Shown: positions 19,184 through 28,847, numbered from the stretch's first letter. The stretch is DNA of 64,000 bases from Mesorhizobium sp. L2C084A000 (GCF_000502875.1 NZ_AYWX01000001.1:898994-962993), one strand, 5' to 3'. Translations and numbers: made by a program. Notes: generated from the letters alone by a model not told the origin.

Positions 19184-19891
19184 TTAGGGGAAACGGGGGT
19201 TGGCGGCGCTGTCGAGCTCGCGCGACCAGTCGATGGCGTTGATGAATACGCCGAGCGGGTTCTTGCGCAGCTGCTCGGTTGTCCTAGGCGGGCGGATGAG
19301 GATGGTGAGGATCCCGATCCAGCGCGTCGTGCTGGCGAGGCTGCCGCGCTCGAACACCTGCTCGGTCCATTTGACCTGGAACGAGCTGTCGGAAGCCCTG
19401 ACCACGCTGGTCACCTGCACTGACACGCTGCGCGTGCCTATTTGGCCGAAAGGGTCGTTCGCCTTGGCATATTCGTTGAGGAAGAGCGCCGCTCGGTCGG
19501 TGGCAAAGTCGTAGGCCGACAGCCAATTCTGCCGCACCAGAACCGCATCGGTGGAAACCGAACGAACATTCTGGATGAAGCGGCTGAGATGCCAGGCGAT
19601 CTGGGCGTCGTCGGGCTGGTAGTTTTGGACTGCCGGCGTGACTGCGTGCGCCTCGCCAAAGCGGTCGACCTCGACGACATAAGGCACGACGCGGCCCTGC
19701 ATCGACTGCCACAGAAGCCCACCGGAAAGCCCCGTCGCCAGAGCCAGGCAGCCAAAGGCCATGAAGCGCCAGTTCTTGGCCTGGACGCGCGCCGTGCCGA
19801 TGCGCTCATCCCAGAGTTGGCTGGCCTTCTGGTAGGGTGTTACGGGTTCGGGCGTCTTTCCATAACGCTGAACGGGTCGCTTGAAGAGCAT
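19184..19891 (-). CDS. trbF: Conjugal transfer protein TrbF (VirB8 homologue)
   Basis: 235 residues. A cytoplasmic N-terminus (YGKTPEPVTPYQKASQLWDE), a single membrane helix near residues 45-65, and a VirB8-like NTF2-fold periplasmic domain (VVPYVVEVDRFGEA, FIQNVRSVSTDAVLV, and NPLGVFINAIDWSREL). It is an inner-membrane assembly factor of the type IV secretion channel. Its ATG follows the trbL stop without a gap. Confidence 0.95.
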   Translation of the reverse strand: MLFKRPVQRYGKTPEPVTPYQKASQLWDERIGTARVQAKNWRFMAFGCLALATGLSGGLLWQSMQGRVVPYVVEVDRFGEAHAVTPAVQNYQPDDAQIAWHLSRFIQNVRSVSTDAVLVRQNWLSAYDFATDRAALFLNEYAKANDPFGQIGTRSVSVQVTSVVRASDSSFQVKWTEQVFERGSLASTTRWIGILTILIRPPRTTEQLRKNPLGVFINAIDWSRELDSAANPRFP

Positions 19892-21211
19892 CTAGTCTTC
19901 CTTGTCATTGAGGGAGGGATTGGCGCCGCTTCCGCCCCGATCTCCATCGCGCACCGCCTGCGTGGCAGCATTGCGATGGGCGCGTGCGGTCTGTTCGGAA
20001 CGCAGACGCCTTGCCCAGGCAGGCGCGGCCGCGGGAGCTACAACTGGAGAGCTTCCGCTCATCGAGCTGGTCGGCATGCCGCCGGTCATCCAGCCGGCAT
20101 CGCGACCGGCGTCGGCACTACGGCGGAATGGTTCTGCTGCGGATCGCATTCCCCGCATCGCGGCGCCGCTAGCGGCACTCGCCACCCCCTGCAGCCCAGC
20201 AGCTACCCCGGACAGCCCGGACTCGGGCGATGTCGCGCGCCCCGTTTGCCAAGCGACGGTGGCAGCGGACCCCATGGCGGCGCCGGCACGGACTGCGGCG
20301 AGGCCGCCGCCTGTTGCCATGCGCGCGCCGGCAAACGTAGCGCCTCCGGCAACGAGCGTTGATCCAGCTGCGGCCGCCGTTGTTCCAAGTGCCGCGCCGG
20401 CGCCAAGCTGCGGCGCGCCGGAAACGAGACCCGAGGCAATCCCGGGGCCGAAAATGCCGAGCCCAAGCAGCGCCAGCGCACCCAGCACCTGAGACATGGC
20501 CGCCGCCAGGTCCGGCTCCTGGCCCTGCAGGGCGGAAGCGAACTCGCCAAAGAGCGTGGAGCCGATGCCGACGATGACGGCAAGCACCATCACCTTGATG
20601 CCCGACGAAATCACATTGCCGAGCACGCGCTCGGCCAGAAACGCCGAGCGGTTCCAGAGCGCGAAGGGCACCAGGACGAAGCCGGCCAGCGTGGTGAGCT
20701 TGAACTCGAGGATGGTGATGAAGAGCTGGATGGAAAGAATGAAGAATGCGATGAGGACCAGGAACCAGGCCAGAAGCAGCACGAAGATGGTGAGCGCGTT
20801 ACCGAAGATCTCGGGGAAGCCTACTAGCTGGCTCGCTTGATTGAGGAGCGGCCAGGCGCCCTCGAAGCCGGCCGCGGCAATGCGGCCTGGCCGCAGGAGA
20901 CTGTCGGCGGACAGGTTGCCGGCCGATGCGTTGATGCCGAGACCGGCAAAGGAGCGGTAAATTATGTCGGCCAGGTTCTTGAAATTGTTCAGGACGAAGG
21001 CGAAGGCGCCGACATAGAGCACTTTGCGAACAAGCCGGCCAAGTATGTTGGGCTCGCCGCCGAACGCCCAGACCAAGCCCGCGAGCGTGATGTCAATGCC
21101 GATCAGAATGGTGGTGAGAAAGGCGACGTCGCCCGAAAGCAGACCGAACCCACTGTCAATGTAGCGGGTAAAGGTCTCCATGAAGCGATCGATGACTCCG
21201 AGGTCGTTCAT
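19892..21211 (-). CDS. trbL: P-type conjugative transfer protein TrbL (VirB6 homologue)
   Basis: 439 residues. The N-terminal half is a polytopic membrane domain (about five to six helices between residues ~25 and 260) with ITLAGLVWAFGGEPNI and LVPFALWNRSAFLAERVLG typical of TrbL. The C-terminal half is Ala/Gly-rich and low complexity (GAGAALGTTAAAAGS), as is usual for this family. It forms the inner-membrane platform of the mating channel. 36 bp separate it from trbJ, too little for trbK, the entry-exclusion gene found there in some plasmids. Confidence 0.95.
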   Translation of the reverse strand: MNDLGVIDRFMETFTRYIDSGFGLLSGDVAFLTTILIGIDITLAGLVWAFGGEPNILGRLVRKVLYVGAFAFVLNNFKNLADIIYRSFAGLGINASAGNLSADSLLRPGRIAAAGFEGAWPLLNQASQLVGFPEIFGNALTIFVLLLAWFLVLIAFFILSIQLFITILEFKLTTLAGFVLVPFALWNRSAFLAERVLGNVISSGIKVMVLAVIVGIGSTLFGEFASALQGQEPDLAAAMSQVLGALALLGLGIFGPGIASGLVSGAPQLGAGAALGTTAAAAGSTLVAGGATFAGARMATGGGLAAVRAGAAMGSAATVAWQTGRATSPESGLSGVAAGLQGVASAASGAAMRGMRSAAEPFRRSADAGRDAGWMTGGMPTSSMSGSSPVVAPAAAPAWARRLRSEQTARAHRNAATQAVRDGDRGGSGANPSLNDKED

Positions 21212-21247
21212 GTCGCCGCCTTCCTCGTTGTCTTGAAGAACTGCCGC

Positions 21248-21973
21248 TCAGTTGCCGGGATAAGCCGTGCCGGTGCCCAGGAAACGCTTCGTCGTCTCGC
21301 GAGCGGCTTCCTCAGACTGCGCCTTGCGCGCCGCATCCTCGGCCTCGGCCCGGAACTGGGTCGCAAGCAGCGTCTGGATCTGCATCTGCTGCTTGGTCGA
21401 AAGCGCGATCAGCTGATTGGTAGCCTGGCTTGCCTCGAGGGCACCTGCCGCGCCCTGACTGCGATTGACGAGATCGGTAAGCAGGTCGCCATCGGCCTGC
21501 ACGTTCTCGACGATCTGCGACTGCGCGCTCATGGTCTGGCGGAACGCCTGCATGGCGCTCTGCCAGCGCTCGCGCGCGGCGCTCGCCACATCGCTGACCT
21601 TGATGGTGGCGTCGTAGCTTTCCGGATATTGCTGGCGCCACTGGTCCTGCAGCTTGTCGAGATCGAAGCTCAGGCCGCTCGCCTGGGTCATCAGACCGTC
21701 AATCCGTTGGAGCGAGCCGGTAAGCTGGCCCACGGAAGAGAAATCCAGGCGCTGAAGGTTGCGCGCCATGTTCTGCAGCATGGTCGCCTGGTTCTGAAGC
21801 GACTGGATTTGGTTGTTGATCTGCTCCAATGCGCGTGCTGCCGACAGCACATTCTGCGTATAGTTGGACGGGTCAAACACGATGAGCGCATAGGCCGGCT
21901 GGACGTAGTCAGCCATCGGTTTGGCGATCAGGGAAACGGTGACCAGGCTAGTAAAAAGGCGGCGTCCGATCAT
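21248..21973 (-). CDS. trbJ: P-type conjugative transfer protein TrbJ (VirB5 homologue)
   Basis: 241-residue exported pilus-associated protein. It has an N-terminal signal segment (cleavage probable after PAYA near residue 29), FDPSNYTQNVLSAARALEQINNQ and long coiled-coil helices rich in Q and L, then QQMQIQTLLATQFRAEAE near the end. The start overlaps the trbE stop by four bases, showing translational coupling. Confidence 0.93.
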   Translation of the reverse strand: MIGRRLFTSLVTVSLIAKPMADYVQPAYALIVFDPSNYTQNVLSAARALEQINNQIQSLQNQATMLQNMARNLQRLDFSSVGQLTGSLQRIDGLMTQASGLSFDLDKLQDQWRQQYPESYDATIKVSDVASAARERWQSAMQAFRQTMSAQSQIVENVQADGDLLTDLVNRSQGAAGALEASQATNQLIALSTKQQMQIQTLLATQFRAEAEDAARKAQSEEAARETTKRFLGTGTAYPGN

Positions 21974-24420
21974 GACGATTGCTCCTTGTTAGGTTGAGGA
22001 AATTGCTGGAGAAGCTCGGCAGCCCAATCCAGGCCGCGCGCACTGAAGAAACGGGCGGCAAAGCTGCCCTGCCCTTCTTCGGAAAGAATATTGTCGATCA
22101 GGTTCTGGGCGGCCGGGTCGGAGGCGCCGCAAAGCGCAAGAGCGATCGGGCCTAGCCCGAGCTCGAAGAGGCGATTGCCGCGGCGCGACTGCAGATAGTA
22201 GTGGCGCTTCGGCGTGGCGCGGGCGACCAATTCGATCTGTCGCTCATTAAGACCGAAGCGCTCATAGGCTGCCCGTGCCTGCGGCTCCACCGCACGATCA
22301 TTGGGGAGAAAAATGCGCTGCGGGCAACTCTCGATGATTGCCGGTGCGATAGAAGAGCCGGCGATGTCGGCAAGCGACTGCGTCGCGAAAATGACGGAGA
22401 CGTTTTTCTTACGCAGTACCTTAAGCCATTCGCGGATGCGGGCGGCAAAGAGCGGGTTGTCGAGATAGACCCAGGCCTCGTCGAGCATGAGCAGCGTCGG
22501 CCGCCCGTCAAACCGGTCCTCAAGACGATGGAACAGATAGGTGAGCATAGGCAGCACAGCGCCTTGGCTGTGCATCAGCTCCTGGGTCTCGAAACACTGC
22601 ACATCCGAGATGGCCAGCCGGTCGTCATCGGCATCGAGCAGCCGGCCGAATGGACCGTCGAGCGTGTAGGGCATCAACGCCGATTTGAGCGCATTGGACT
22701 GAAGCAGGACCGACAGGCCAGTCAGCGTGCGTTCCTGCGCCGGCGCGGTGGCGAGGCTGGTGAGCGCCGACCAGATTGCCTCCTTCACCTCCGGGGTGAC
22801 GGTGACATTCTCGTGGGCAATGAGGCCGGCGATCCATTCGGCCGCCCAGCTCTGTGTGGCCGGGTCGTCGATGTGGCGCAGCGGCTGGAAAGCAAGCGCA
22901 CCATTCGCACCCAACGCATGGTGGTCGCCGCCCATGGCAAGCGCGGCGGCGCGGGCCGAATTGCCTTTGTCGAAGACATAGATTTGCGCGCCAGCGTAGC
23001 GCCGGAACTGCAAAGCGATCAGGGCAAGCAGAACCGACTTGCCGGCACCGGTCGGCCCGACAATCAGCATGTGGCCGACATCGCCGATATGGGTCGAAAG
23101 CCGAAACGGCGTCGAGCCGCTGGTTTCGGCGAAAAGAAGCGGCGGAGCGTAATCGCCGGTGACCTCGGCAAGATGCTCGTTCTCCGCTGGACCTGCCCAC
23201 ACGGACGACAGCGGCATGAGATGGGCAAGGTTAAGCGTGTGAACGAGCGGCTGGCGAACGTTGGCGTAGACATGACCCGGCAATGAACCAAGCCACGCTT
23301 CGACGGCATTGATGCTTTCGCGAATGGTGGTGAAGCCGAGCCCGTTGACGATCCGCTCGACGGCGCGAAGCTTTTCCGCGGCGGCTTTACGGTTCTGATC
23401 CCACACCGTCACCGTTGTGGTGAGATAGCCGAAGCCGACATGATCGCCGCCCAATGCCTGCAGTGCTGCATCGGCATCGAGCGCCTTGTTGTCGGCGTCG
23501 CTGTCGACGAGAGGCACCGGTTCGTTGGTCACCACCTCGCGCAGAATAGCCGCGATCGATTTGCGCTTGGCAAACCACTGCCGGCGGAGCCGAGTCAGCG
23601 TCTTCGTGGCTTCCGCCTTATCGAGTGGAATGAAGCGCGTCACCCAGCGATAGGCGAAATCCTGGTTATTGAGCGCATCAAGGATTCCTGGCCGGGTGAC
23701 GTTCGGAAAGCCGAGAACTGTCAGCGTGCGCAGATGCTGTTCGCCCAGCATCGGCTCTAGGCCGCCGGTCAGCGGCGCGTCAACCAGGACGCCGTCGAGA
23801 TACATTGGCGTTTCAGGCACGGCAACGGGATGACGGCGGGTCGAGATCGTGCCGTGCAGGTACGTCAGGGTCTCGGCATCGTCGAGCGCGCGCACCTCGG
23901 GCACGAAGCCCGAAAGAAGATCGAGGACGCGGTCAGTCTCGTCTCGGAACCGGGCAAGCTCCTGGCGCCAGTCTCTTTCCCCTCCCAAGTGATGCGAGTC
24001 GACGAGAGCACTTTCCGCGCGCGCTTGGCCATCGGGCCCAGGCATGAAGACCAAGGTCAGATGATAGATGCTCTCGAAATGCGCGACCTTGCCCTCGAAG
24101 GCCGCGCGCCGTTCCTCATCGATCAGCCATGAGGCAGCATCGGGAAGGGCCGAGCTCGGATAGCCCAGCGCTTCGATGCGCTCGGCCTCGAAGAACAGCG
24201 CCCAGCCAGAGCCGAGCCTTCTCAGCGCATTGTTTGCCCGCGCGCATATGCCGATAAGTTCGGCCTCCGTCGCGCTTTCAAGGTCGGGGCCACGAAACCG
24301 CGATGTCCGTTGGAAGCTGCCATCCTTGTTGAGCACGATGCCGGGCGCGACGAGTGCTGCCCAGGGCAGATGGTCGGCAAGCCGGTCGGCTTTGCCGCGG
24401 TATTCGGAAAGCTTCAGCAT
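21970..24420 (-). CDS. trbE: Conjugal transfer ATPase TrbE (VirB4 homologue)
   Basis: 816-residue ATPase that powers pilus assembly and transfer. Walker A is GPTGAGKS; Walker B is TLLMLDEAWVYL, followed by LRKKNVSVIFATQSLADI, the typical VirB4 RecA-like core. The N-terminal CagE/TrbE/VirB4 domain occupies residues ~1-420. The ATG at 24420 (MLKLSEYRGKADRLADHLPW) is the standard TrbE start; the longer frame upstream is the shadow of trbD. It overlaps trbD by seven bases. Confidence 0.96.
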   Translation of the reverse strand: MLKLSEYRGKADRLADHLPWAALVAPGIVLNKDGSFQRTSRFRGPDLESATEAELIGICARANNALRRLGSGWALFFEAERIEALGYPSSALPDAASWLIDEERRAAFEGKVAHFESIYHLTLVFMPGPDGQARAESALVDSHHLGGERDWRQELARFRDETDRVLDLLSGFVPEVRALDDAETLTYLHGTISTRRHPVAVPETPMYLDGVLVDAPLTGGLEPMLGEQHLRTLTVLGFPNVTRPGILDALNNQDFAYRWVTRFIPLDKAEATKTLTRLRRQWFAKRKSIAAILREVVTNEPVPLVDSDADNKALDADAALQALGGDHVGFGYLTTTVTVWDQNRKAAAEKLRAVERIVNGLGFTTIRESINAVEAWLGSLPGHVYANVRQPLVHTLNLAHLMPLSSVWAGPAENEHLAEVTGDYAPPLLFAETSGSTPFRLSTHIGDVGHMLIVGPTGAGKSVLLALIALQFRRYAGAQIYVFDKGNSARAAALAMGGDHHALGANGALAFQPLRHIDDPATQSWAAEWIAGLIAHENVTVTPEVKEAIWSALTSLATAPAQERTLTGLSVLLQSNALKSALMPYTLDGPFGRLLDADDDRLAISDVQCFETQELMHSQGAVLPMLTYLFHRLEDRFDGRPTLLMLDEAWVYLDNPLFAARIREWLKVLRKKNVSVIFATQSLADIAGSSIAPAIIESCPQRIFLPNDRAVEPQARAAYERFGLNERQIELVARATPKRHYYLQSRRGNRLFELGLGPIALALCGASDPAAQNLIDNILSEEGQGSFAARFFSARGLDWAAELLQQFPQPNKEQSS

Positions 24421-24686
24421 GCAAGCCAGCCCTTCTGACGAAGATGACGGACAAGTACGCTGGCAAAGTCCGGGTCGCGCCGTGCGGCAAAGACCGCGAG
24501 CGTGTGGCCGGCGATCCAGAGCACTAGACCGCCAATCCACTGCTGCAGGCCAAGGCCGATTGCGGCGGCCGCGGTGCCGTTAAGGATCGCCACCGCCCGC
24601 GGCGCGCCACCGAGCAGGATCGGCTCAGTCAGCGCCCGGTGGACGGGCACCTCGAAGCCTTGGATATGCTTCTCTCCCATGGCCAT
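24414..24686 (-). CDS. trbD: Conjugal transfer protein TrbD (VirB3 homologue)
   Basis: 90 residues. GFEVPVHRALTEPILLGGAPR is the TrbD/VirB3 N-terminal motif, followed by two membrane helices (residues ~33-65) and RRDPDFASVLVRHLR. The ATG overlaps the trbC stop codon (TGATG). A small inner-membrane subunit of the mating channel. Confidence 0.94.
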   Translation of the reverse strand: MAMGEKHIQGFEVPVHRALTEPILLGGAPRAVAILNGTAAAAIGLGLQQWIGGLVLWIAGHTLAVFAARRDPDFASVLVRHLRQKGWLAC

Positions 24687-24994
24687 CAGACGAGCGCCCC
24701 GCCACCAAAGGAGAAGAAGGAGAGAAAGAAGCTCGAGGCCGCGAAGGCAATCGACAGGCCAAAGACGATCTGGATCAGCCGGCGGAAACCGCCGGCCGTG
24801 TCGCCGAACGCAAGGGTAAGGCCAGTGGTTATGATGATGATCACGGCAACGATCTTGGCCACCGGCCCCTGCACCGATTCCAGGATCTGCTGAAGCGGCT
24901 GTTCCCAGGGCATGCCGGAGCCGGCAGCGTGAGCCTGGGCCGTGAGAAGAAGCGCGACGGCGGCGGACGAAAGAAAGCAAATTTTCTTGCGCAT
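24686..24994 (-). CDS. trbC: Conjugal transfer pilin TrbC (VirB2 homologue)
   Basis: 102-residue pilin precursor. A signal peptide (cleavage after AHA near residue 23) is followed by two hydrophobic helices (VAKIVAVIIIITTGLTLAF and IQIVFGLSIAFAASSFFL), the VirB2/TrbC pilin layout. TrbC pilins of this class are often cyclised; nothing here proves or excludes that. Its stop overlaps the trbD start. Confidence 0.94.
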   Translation of the reverse strand: MRKKICFLSSAAVALLLTAQAHAAGSGMPWEQPLQQILESVQGPVAKIVAVIIIITTGLTLAFGDTAGGFRRLIQIVFGLSIAFAASSFFLSFFSFGGGALV

Positions 24995-25005
24995 GAGATG
25001 ACCTT

Positions 25006-25974
25006 TCAAAGCTGCTGGAGTTGCGGAAGAGTGAGCTGGCCAACGGCGTAGTCGCCACTGCCGTCGAGGCCTGTGACCTCGGCAATCGCGTCTATGCGGC
25101 GCGACGATCCGCGTCCGGCGATGAAGACAATCAGGTGGACAGCATCGGCGATCAGCCGGCGGGGAACGGTGACGACCGCTTCCTGGGCGAGCTGCTCGAT
25201 CCGGTAGAGGGCCGAGCGCGCCGAACTGGCGTGGACCGTGGTGATGCCGCCGGGGTGACCGGTGTTCCACGCCTTCAGCATGTCGAGCGCTTCCGCGCCT
25301 CTGACTTCGCCGACGATGATGCGGTCGGGCCTCAGCCGTAGGGTCGAGCGTACGAGATCGGCAAGTGTGACGGAGCCCCGCCTCGTCCTCAGCGCAACAC
25401 AGTCCTTGGCCGCGCATTGCAGCTCGCGGGTGTCCTCAATGAGGATCACCCGCTCATCGCATTCGGCGACTTCTGCCAGAAGAGCATTGGCAAGGGTCGT
25501 TTTGCCCGATGATGTGCCGCCGGCGACCAGGATGTTGCGCCGCTCGCGTACCGCCTTCCTCAGGGCATCAGCCTGCAGCGGGAGCATGATGCGATCGGCG
25601 ACATAGTTGGCCAGCGTGTAGAGTTTTGCTGCCGGCTTGCGGATGGCAAAGCATGGCGCCAAGACGATTGGCGGCAACAGGCCCTCGAAACGCTCGCCTG
25701 AGGGTAGTTCGGCACTGACGATTGGGTTGTCCGCATGCGCCTCGGCGCGCACGTGAGAGGCAACGAGGCGGACGATGCGTTCGGCCTCGGAAGGATGCAT
25801 ATGCACGCCGGTATCGACCCGGCCTTCTCCCAACCGGTCGAGCCGCAGCGCGCCGTCGGGGTTGACCATCACCTCGATGACGGTCGGATCGGCAAGGGCC
25901 TCGGTGATCGCGTGGCCCATGGCTGTGCGCAGCATGGCGCGGCGGCGGTGGTCGGCTGCGGGATGAGAGCTCAT
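25006..25974 (-). CDS. trbB: Conjugal transfer ATPase TrbB (VirB11 homologue)
   Basis: 322-residue hexameric traffic ATPase. Walker A GGTSSGKT, Asp box ILIEDTRELQC, Walker B LRLRPDRIIVGEVRG and the His box TGHPGGITTVHASS are all intact. It acts at the cytoplasmic base of the type IV secretion channel. Its ATG overlaps the stop of the upstream ribbon-helix-helix gene by four bases, so regulator and channel genes are translationally coupled. Confidence 0.96.
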   Translation of the reverse strand: MSSHPAADHRRRAMLRTAMGHAITEALADPTVIEVMVNPDGALRLDRLGEGRVDTGVHMHPSEAERIVRLVASHVRAEAHADNPIVSAELPSGERFEGLLPPIVLAPCFAIRKPAAKLYTLANYVADRIMLPLQADALRKAVRERRNILVAGGTSSGKTTLANALLAEVAECDERVILIEDTRELQCAAKDCVALRTRRGSVTLADLVRSTLRLRPDRIIVGEVRGAEALDMLKAWNTGHPGGITTVHASSARSALYRIEQLAQEAVVTVPRRLIADAVHLIVFIAGRGSSRRIDAIAEVTGLDGSGDYAVGQLTLPQLQQL

Positions 25975-26384
25975 CCTTCGCCTCCATTGCCATTGCCGTT
26001 GCCAAGCGAGCGCTTCCCGGAGGCGATCTGGCGACCGACCTGCTCGACGAATTTGTCAAAGCGCTCTTGGGCAATCGCCTGTGTCGCCCGATCCGGGACC
26101 GGCGTGTGGGAATGAAGCGTAATCGAAAAGCGTATGAAGAGTGCGAGGCTCTCCAGGATCACCTCGACATCGGTTCGGATATGGTCGAGGTCGCGGGAAA
26201 GACGGTCGAGACGCCTGCCATAACGATTGTCGAGTTCGTTCTCGCCACGCCGCTCGATGAAGGCCTCGACCGCTTTCGCAACGATCGCCGATTTTGTGGT
26301 CGACGGGTTGCGGCTGAGCGTTTCCAGCTTCTCGCTTAACGCGGGTTCGAGCAGAAACTGGTGGCGAATGCGATGGGGCTTCAT
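25971..26384 (-). CDS. CopG-like ribbon-helix-helix protein at the head of the trb operon
   Basis: 137 residues. The N-terminus RIRHQFLLEPALSEKLETLS followed by TTKSAIVAKAVEAFIER fits a ribbon-helix-helix DNA-binding fold. The C-terminal half is helical and ends in a Gly/Asn-rich tail. The same small gene is commonly found between traG and trbB in ICEs of this class, so it may control transfer gene expression; no target site could be pinned down here. Confidence 0.85.
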   Translation of the reverse strand: MKPHRIRHQFLLEPALSEKLETLSRNPSTTKSAIVAKAVEAFIERRGENELDNRYGRRLDRLSRDLDHIRTDVEVILESLALFIRFSITLHSHTPVPDRATQAIAQERFDKFVEQVGRQIASGKRSLGNGNGNGGEG

Positions 26385-26503
26385 GGGGCTCGTTCCGACT
26401 GGCCGGCGCTGATGCGCCGGCGGCGGGAACGAACATCGCCGATATCTGAAAAATCGCTTATGGGCGTTATCTACGCTGAGATACGCCTGAGCTGCGAAAG
26501 CGC

Positions 26504-28534
26504 TTAGAAGCCGGGGATGATGTCCTTGTCGTCGCCCCTTCCCTCGTTGATACCGTAGGCGCTGGCTGCGGTGGAAACCCGGTCCATGACGCGCTTGTCT
26601 GCGAGTGCCTCGGCGTCATCGTCCGCCAGATTGAAGAGGTCGTCTTGATCAGGCTCCTGAGAGACGACGACGTGGTCTTCAGGCAGGCCGGGATGACGCT
26701 GCTGTTGCACGCCGCCGTCTTCTTCGATTGCCGCGCCGGCGTTTTCGTCATCTGCAGCGAGACGGCGGTCAACACTGCGGACTAGTCCGCTCCAATCGTC
26801 GGGGCGCGACGCAGGACAGTCCGCGTACAGACCCTCCCGCAACACCGGCGCCGGCAGCACCCGTTCGGTGAAATTCGGATCCTGGTAATAGCGCAACTTC
26901 TGGGCGCGGATCGGCGGCAACCCCGAAGCAAGGATTAATTCGTCAGCTTGCGGCAACTGCATCACTTCGCCAGGCGTCAGCAGCGGGCGAGCAGTCTCCT
27001 GGCGACTGACCATGACGTGCGAAAGCCAGGGAGCCAGCCGGTGGCCGGCGTAGTTGCGCATGGACCTGAGTTCCGTCGCCGTACCGAGCGCATCCGATAT
27101 GCGTTTGGCCGTGCGCTCGTCGTTGGAGGAAAAGGCAATGCGCACATGGCAATTGTCGAGAATGGCGTTGTTCTCGCCATAGGCTTTGGAGATCTGGTTC
27201 AAGGATTGCGCGATCAGATAGGCGCGGATGCCGTAACCCGCCATGAAGGCGAGCGCGGTCTCGAAGAAGTCGAGGCGACCAAGAGCCGGAAATTCGTCTA
27301 GCATCATGAGCAGTTGGTACTTGCGGCTTTTCTTCGGGTCACCTTCCAGCCGCTCCGTCAGTCGCCTGCCGATCTGATTGAGCACCAGTCGCACCAGTGG
27401 CTTGGTGCGCGAGATATCCGATGGCGGCACCACTAGATAGAGCGACATCGGTCGTTCCGCATCCATGAGGTCGGCAATGCGCCAGTCGCAGGCCGATGTT
27501 GCCGAGGCAACCGTCGGATCACGATAGAGCCCGAGAAACGACATTGCGGTCGAGAGAACGCCAGAACGCTCGTTCTCTGACTTGTTCAGCACCTCGCGAG
27601 CCGCCGAGGCCACGACGGGATGGACCCGAGGTGTGTCCGCCGTGCCGAGGTGGTTGGTGGTCATCATCCGCAGCAGTGTCGCGGCAAACGAGCGTTGCGG
27701 ATCCGACAGGAAAGTGGCGACGCGCGCGAGCGTCTTTTCTTCTTCCGCGTAGAGCACGTGCAAGATGGCCCCGACCAAGAGTGAATGACTAGTCTTCTCC
27801 CAATGATTCCGCCGCTCCAGCGCGCCTTCCGGATCGACGAGAATGTCCGCGATGTTCTGAACGTCGCGAACCTCATCTGAACCCCTGCGCACTTCCAGCA
27901 GCGGGTTATAGCGCGCCGATCTCGAGTCGGTCGGATTGAACAGGAGGCAGAAAGAGAACTTCGACCGCCAGCCGGAAGTCAGCTGCCAGTTCTCGCCTTT
28001 GATGTCGTGAATGACGGCCGAGCCGGTCCAGGAAAGAAGCGTCGGAACAACCAGTCCAACACCCTTGCCCGAGCGCGTGGGAGCAAAGGCCATTACGTGC
28101 TCCGGCCCGTCATGGCGAAGATAGCGGTCCTTCAGCTTGCCAAGGAAAACACCGGCTGGTCGAAACAGCCCTGCCTTCTCGATCTCCCAAGACACGGCCC
28201 ATCGCGACGAGCCATAAGTGGTGACTAGGCCGCGCTGCCGCGCACGCCAGAGGGAGCCAGCGATGGCGGCCGCGCAGCCCAAGAATCCGCTGGCTCCGGC
28301 AAGCATGCCGGCCTTGTCGAAGACCTCAGGCGCATAGGCGTCGAAGTGAAACCACCATTCGAACAGTTTCCACGGCTTGTAGATCGGTCGGGCCGCCGCG
28401 GCAAACCATGGCGTGCCAAGCTGCGGCTGATAGTCCAGCATGTGGGCGCACCATTGCGTTGCCGCCCATACGCCAACGATGACGATGGCGAACACAATGA
28501 CGATCTGGCCGACAAGGAGCTTCGTCGGTGTCAC
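26504..28534 (-). CDS. traG: Type IV coupling protein TraG (VirD4 homologue)
   Basis: 676-residue coupling ATPase that links the relaxosome to the Trb channel. Two N-terminal membrane helices (residues ~7-27 and ~75-95), Walker A-like FAPTRSGKGVGLVVPTLLSW, Walker B LLMMLDEFPALGRL and the motif YLIAQSLNQISKAYG. The GTG at 28534 is chosen because GGAGG sits eight bases upstream and translation then begins right before the first membrane helix; the open frame extends much further upstream without similarity. A 119-bp gap separates it from the copG-like gene. Confidence 0.94.
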   Translation of the reverse strand: MTPTKLLVGQIVIVFAIVIVGVWAATQWCAHMLDYQPQLGTPWFAAAARPIYKPWKLFEWWFHFDAYAPEVFDKAGMLAGASGFLGCAAAIAGSLWRARQRGLVTTYGSSRWAVSWEIEKAGLFRPAGVFLGKLKDRYLRHDGPEHVMAFAPTRSGKGVGLVVPTLLSWTGSAVIHDIKGENWQLTSGWRSKFSFCLLFNPTDSRSARYNPLLEVRRGSDEVRDVQNIADILVDPEGALERRNHWEKTSHSLLVGAILHVLYAEEEKTLARVATFLSDPQRSFAATLLRMMTTNHLGTADTPRVHPVVASAAREVLNKSENERSGVLSTAMSFLGLYRDPTVASATSACDWRIADLMDAERPMSLYLVVPPSDISRTKPLVRLVLNQIGRRLTERLEGDPKKSRKYQLLMMLDEFPALGRLDFFETALAFMAGYGIRAYLIAQSLNQISKAYGENNAILDNCHVRIAFSSNDERTAKRISDALGTATELRSMRNYAGHRLAPWLSHVMVSRQETARPLLTPGEVMQLPQADELILASGLPPIRAQKLRYYQDPNFTERVLPAPVLREGLYADCPASRPDDWSGLVRSVDRRLAADDENAGAAIEEDGGVQQQRHPGLPEDHVVVSQEPDQDDLFNLADDDAEALADKRVMDRVSTAASAYGINEGRGDDKDIIPGF

Positions 28535-28847
28535 GGGCACAGCCTCCACTGTTTGGTAGTAGATGGAAGCAGCATGACGTGACGTTTCAGAATATCGAAG
28601 ATACCCAATATACGCGCCCGTGCGATGCAGTGAACGTTGCAGGCTTGGAAGACTGGGGCGCCAAGAAGTGTCATCGCGAAGGGCGAGAGCGAATGACTTG
28701 TATGGGGCCGACTGCGGACAGGCAGCTTTCGGAAACATGATTGCGAAAAAGCCGCCCTCGTCACGGTCTGTCCGTACGAAAAGTACCGGCACGATGAGAG
28801 CCTCAGTGCGAAAGAAAAATGTCACACTGAGGCTCACCGAAGGTGGG
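28535..28847. other. Intergenic region upstream of traG
   Basis: No gene is supported. It holds a strong inverted repeat next to the DUF6527 gene (listed separately) and presumably the traG promoter, which I could not assign with confidence. A 17-base stretch at 28714-28730 (GCGGACAGGCAGCTTTC) recurs with one mismatch at 34083-34099. Confidence 0.4.
28798..28835 (-). terminator. Strong inverted repeat after the ubiquitin-like operon
   Basis: Perfect 11-base arms GAGCCTCAGTG (28798-28808) and CACTGAGGCTC (28825-28835), with a 16-base T-rich loop on the minus strand, lie 12 bases beyond the DUF6527 stop codon. No U-run follows, so it may stop transcription with Rho or protect the mRNA end. It separates the ubiquitin-like operon from traG. 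Confidence 0.55.

Noticed and set aside
28535..28847. Possible oriT next to traG
   Set aside because: A strong inverted repeat is present but no relaxase gene or recognisable nick sequence; it fits a transcription end better.
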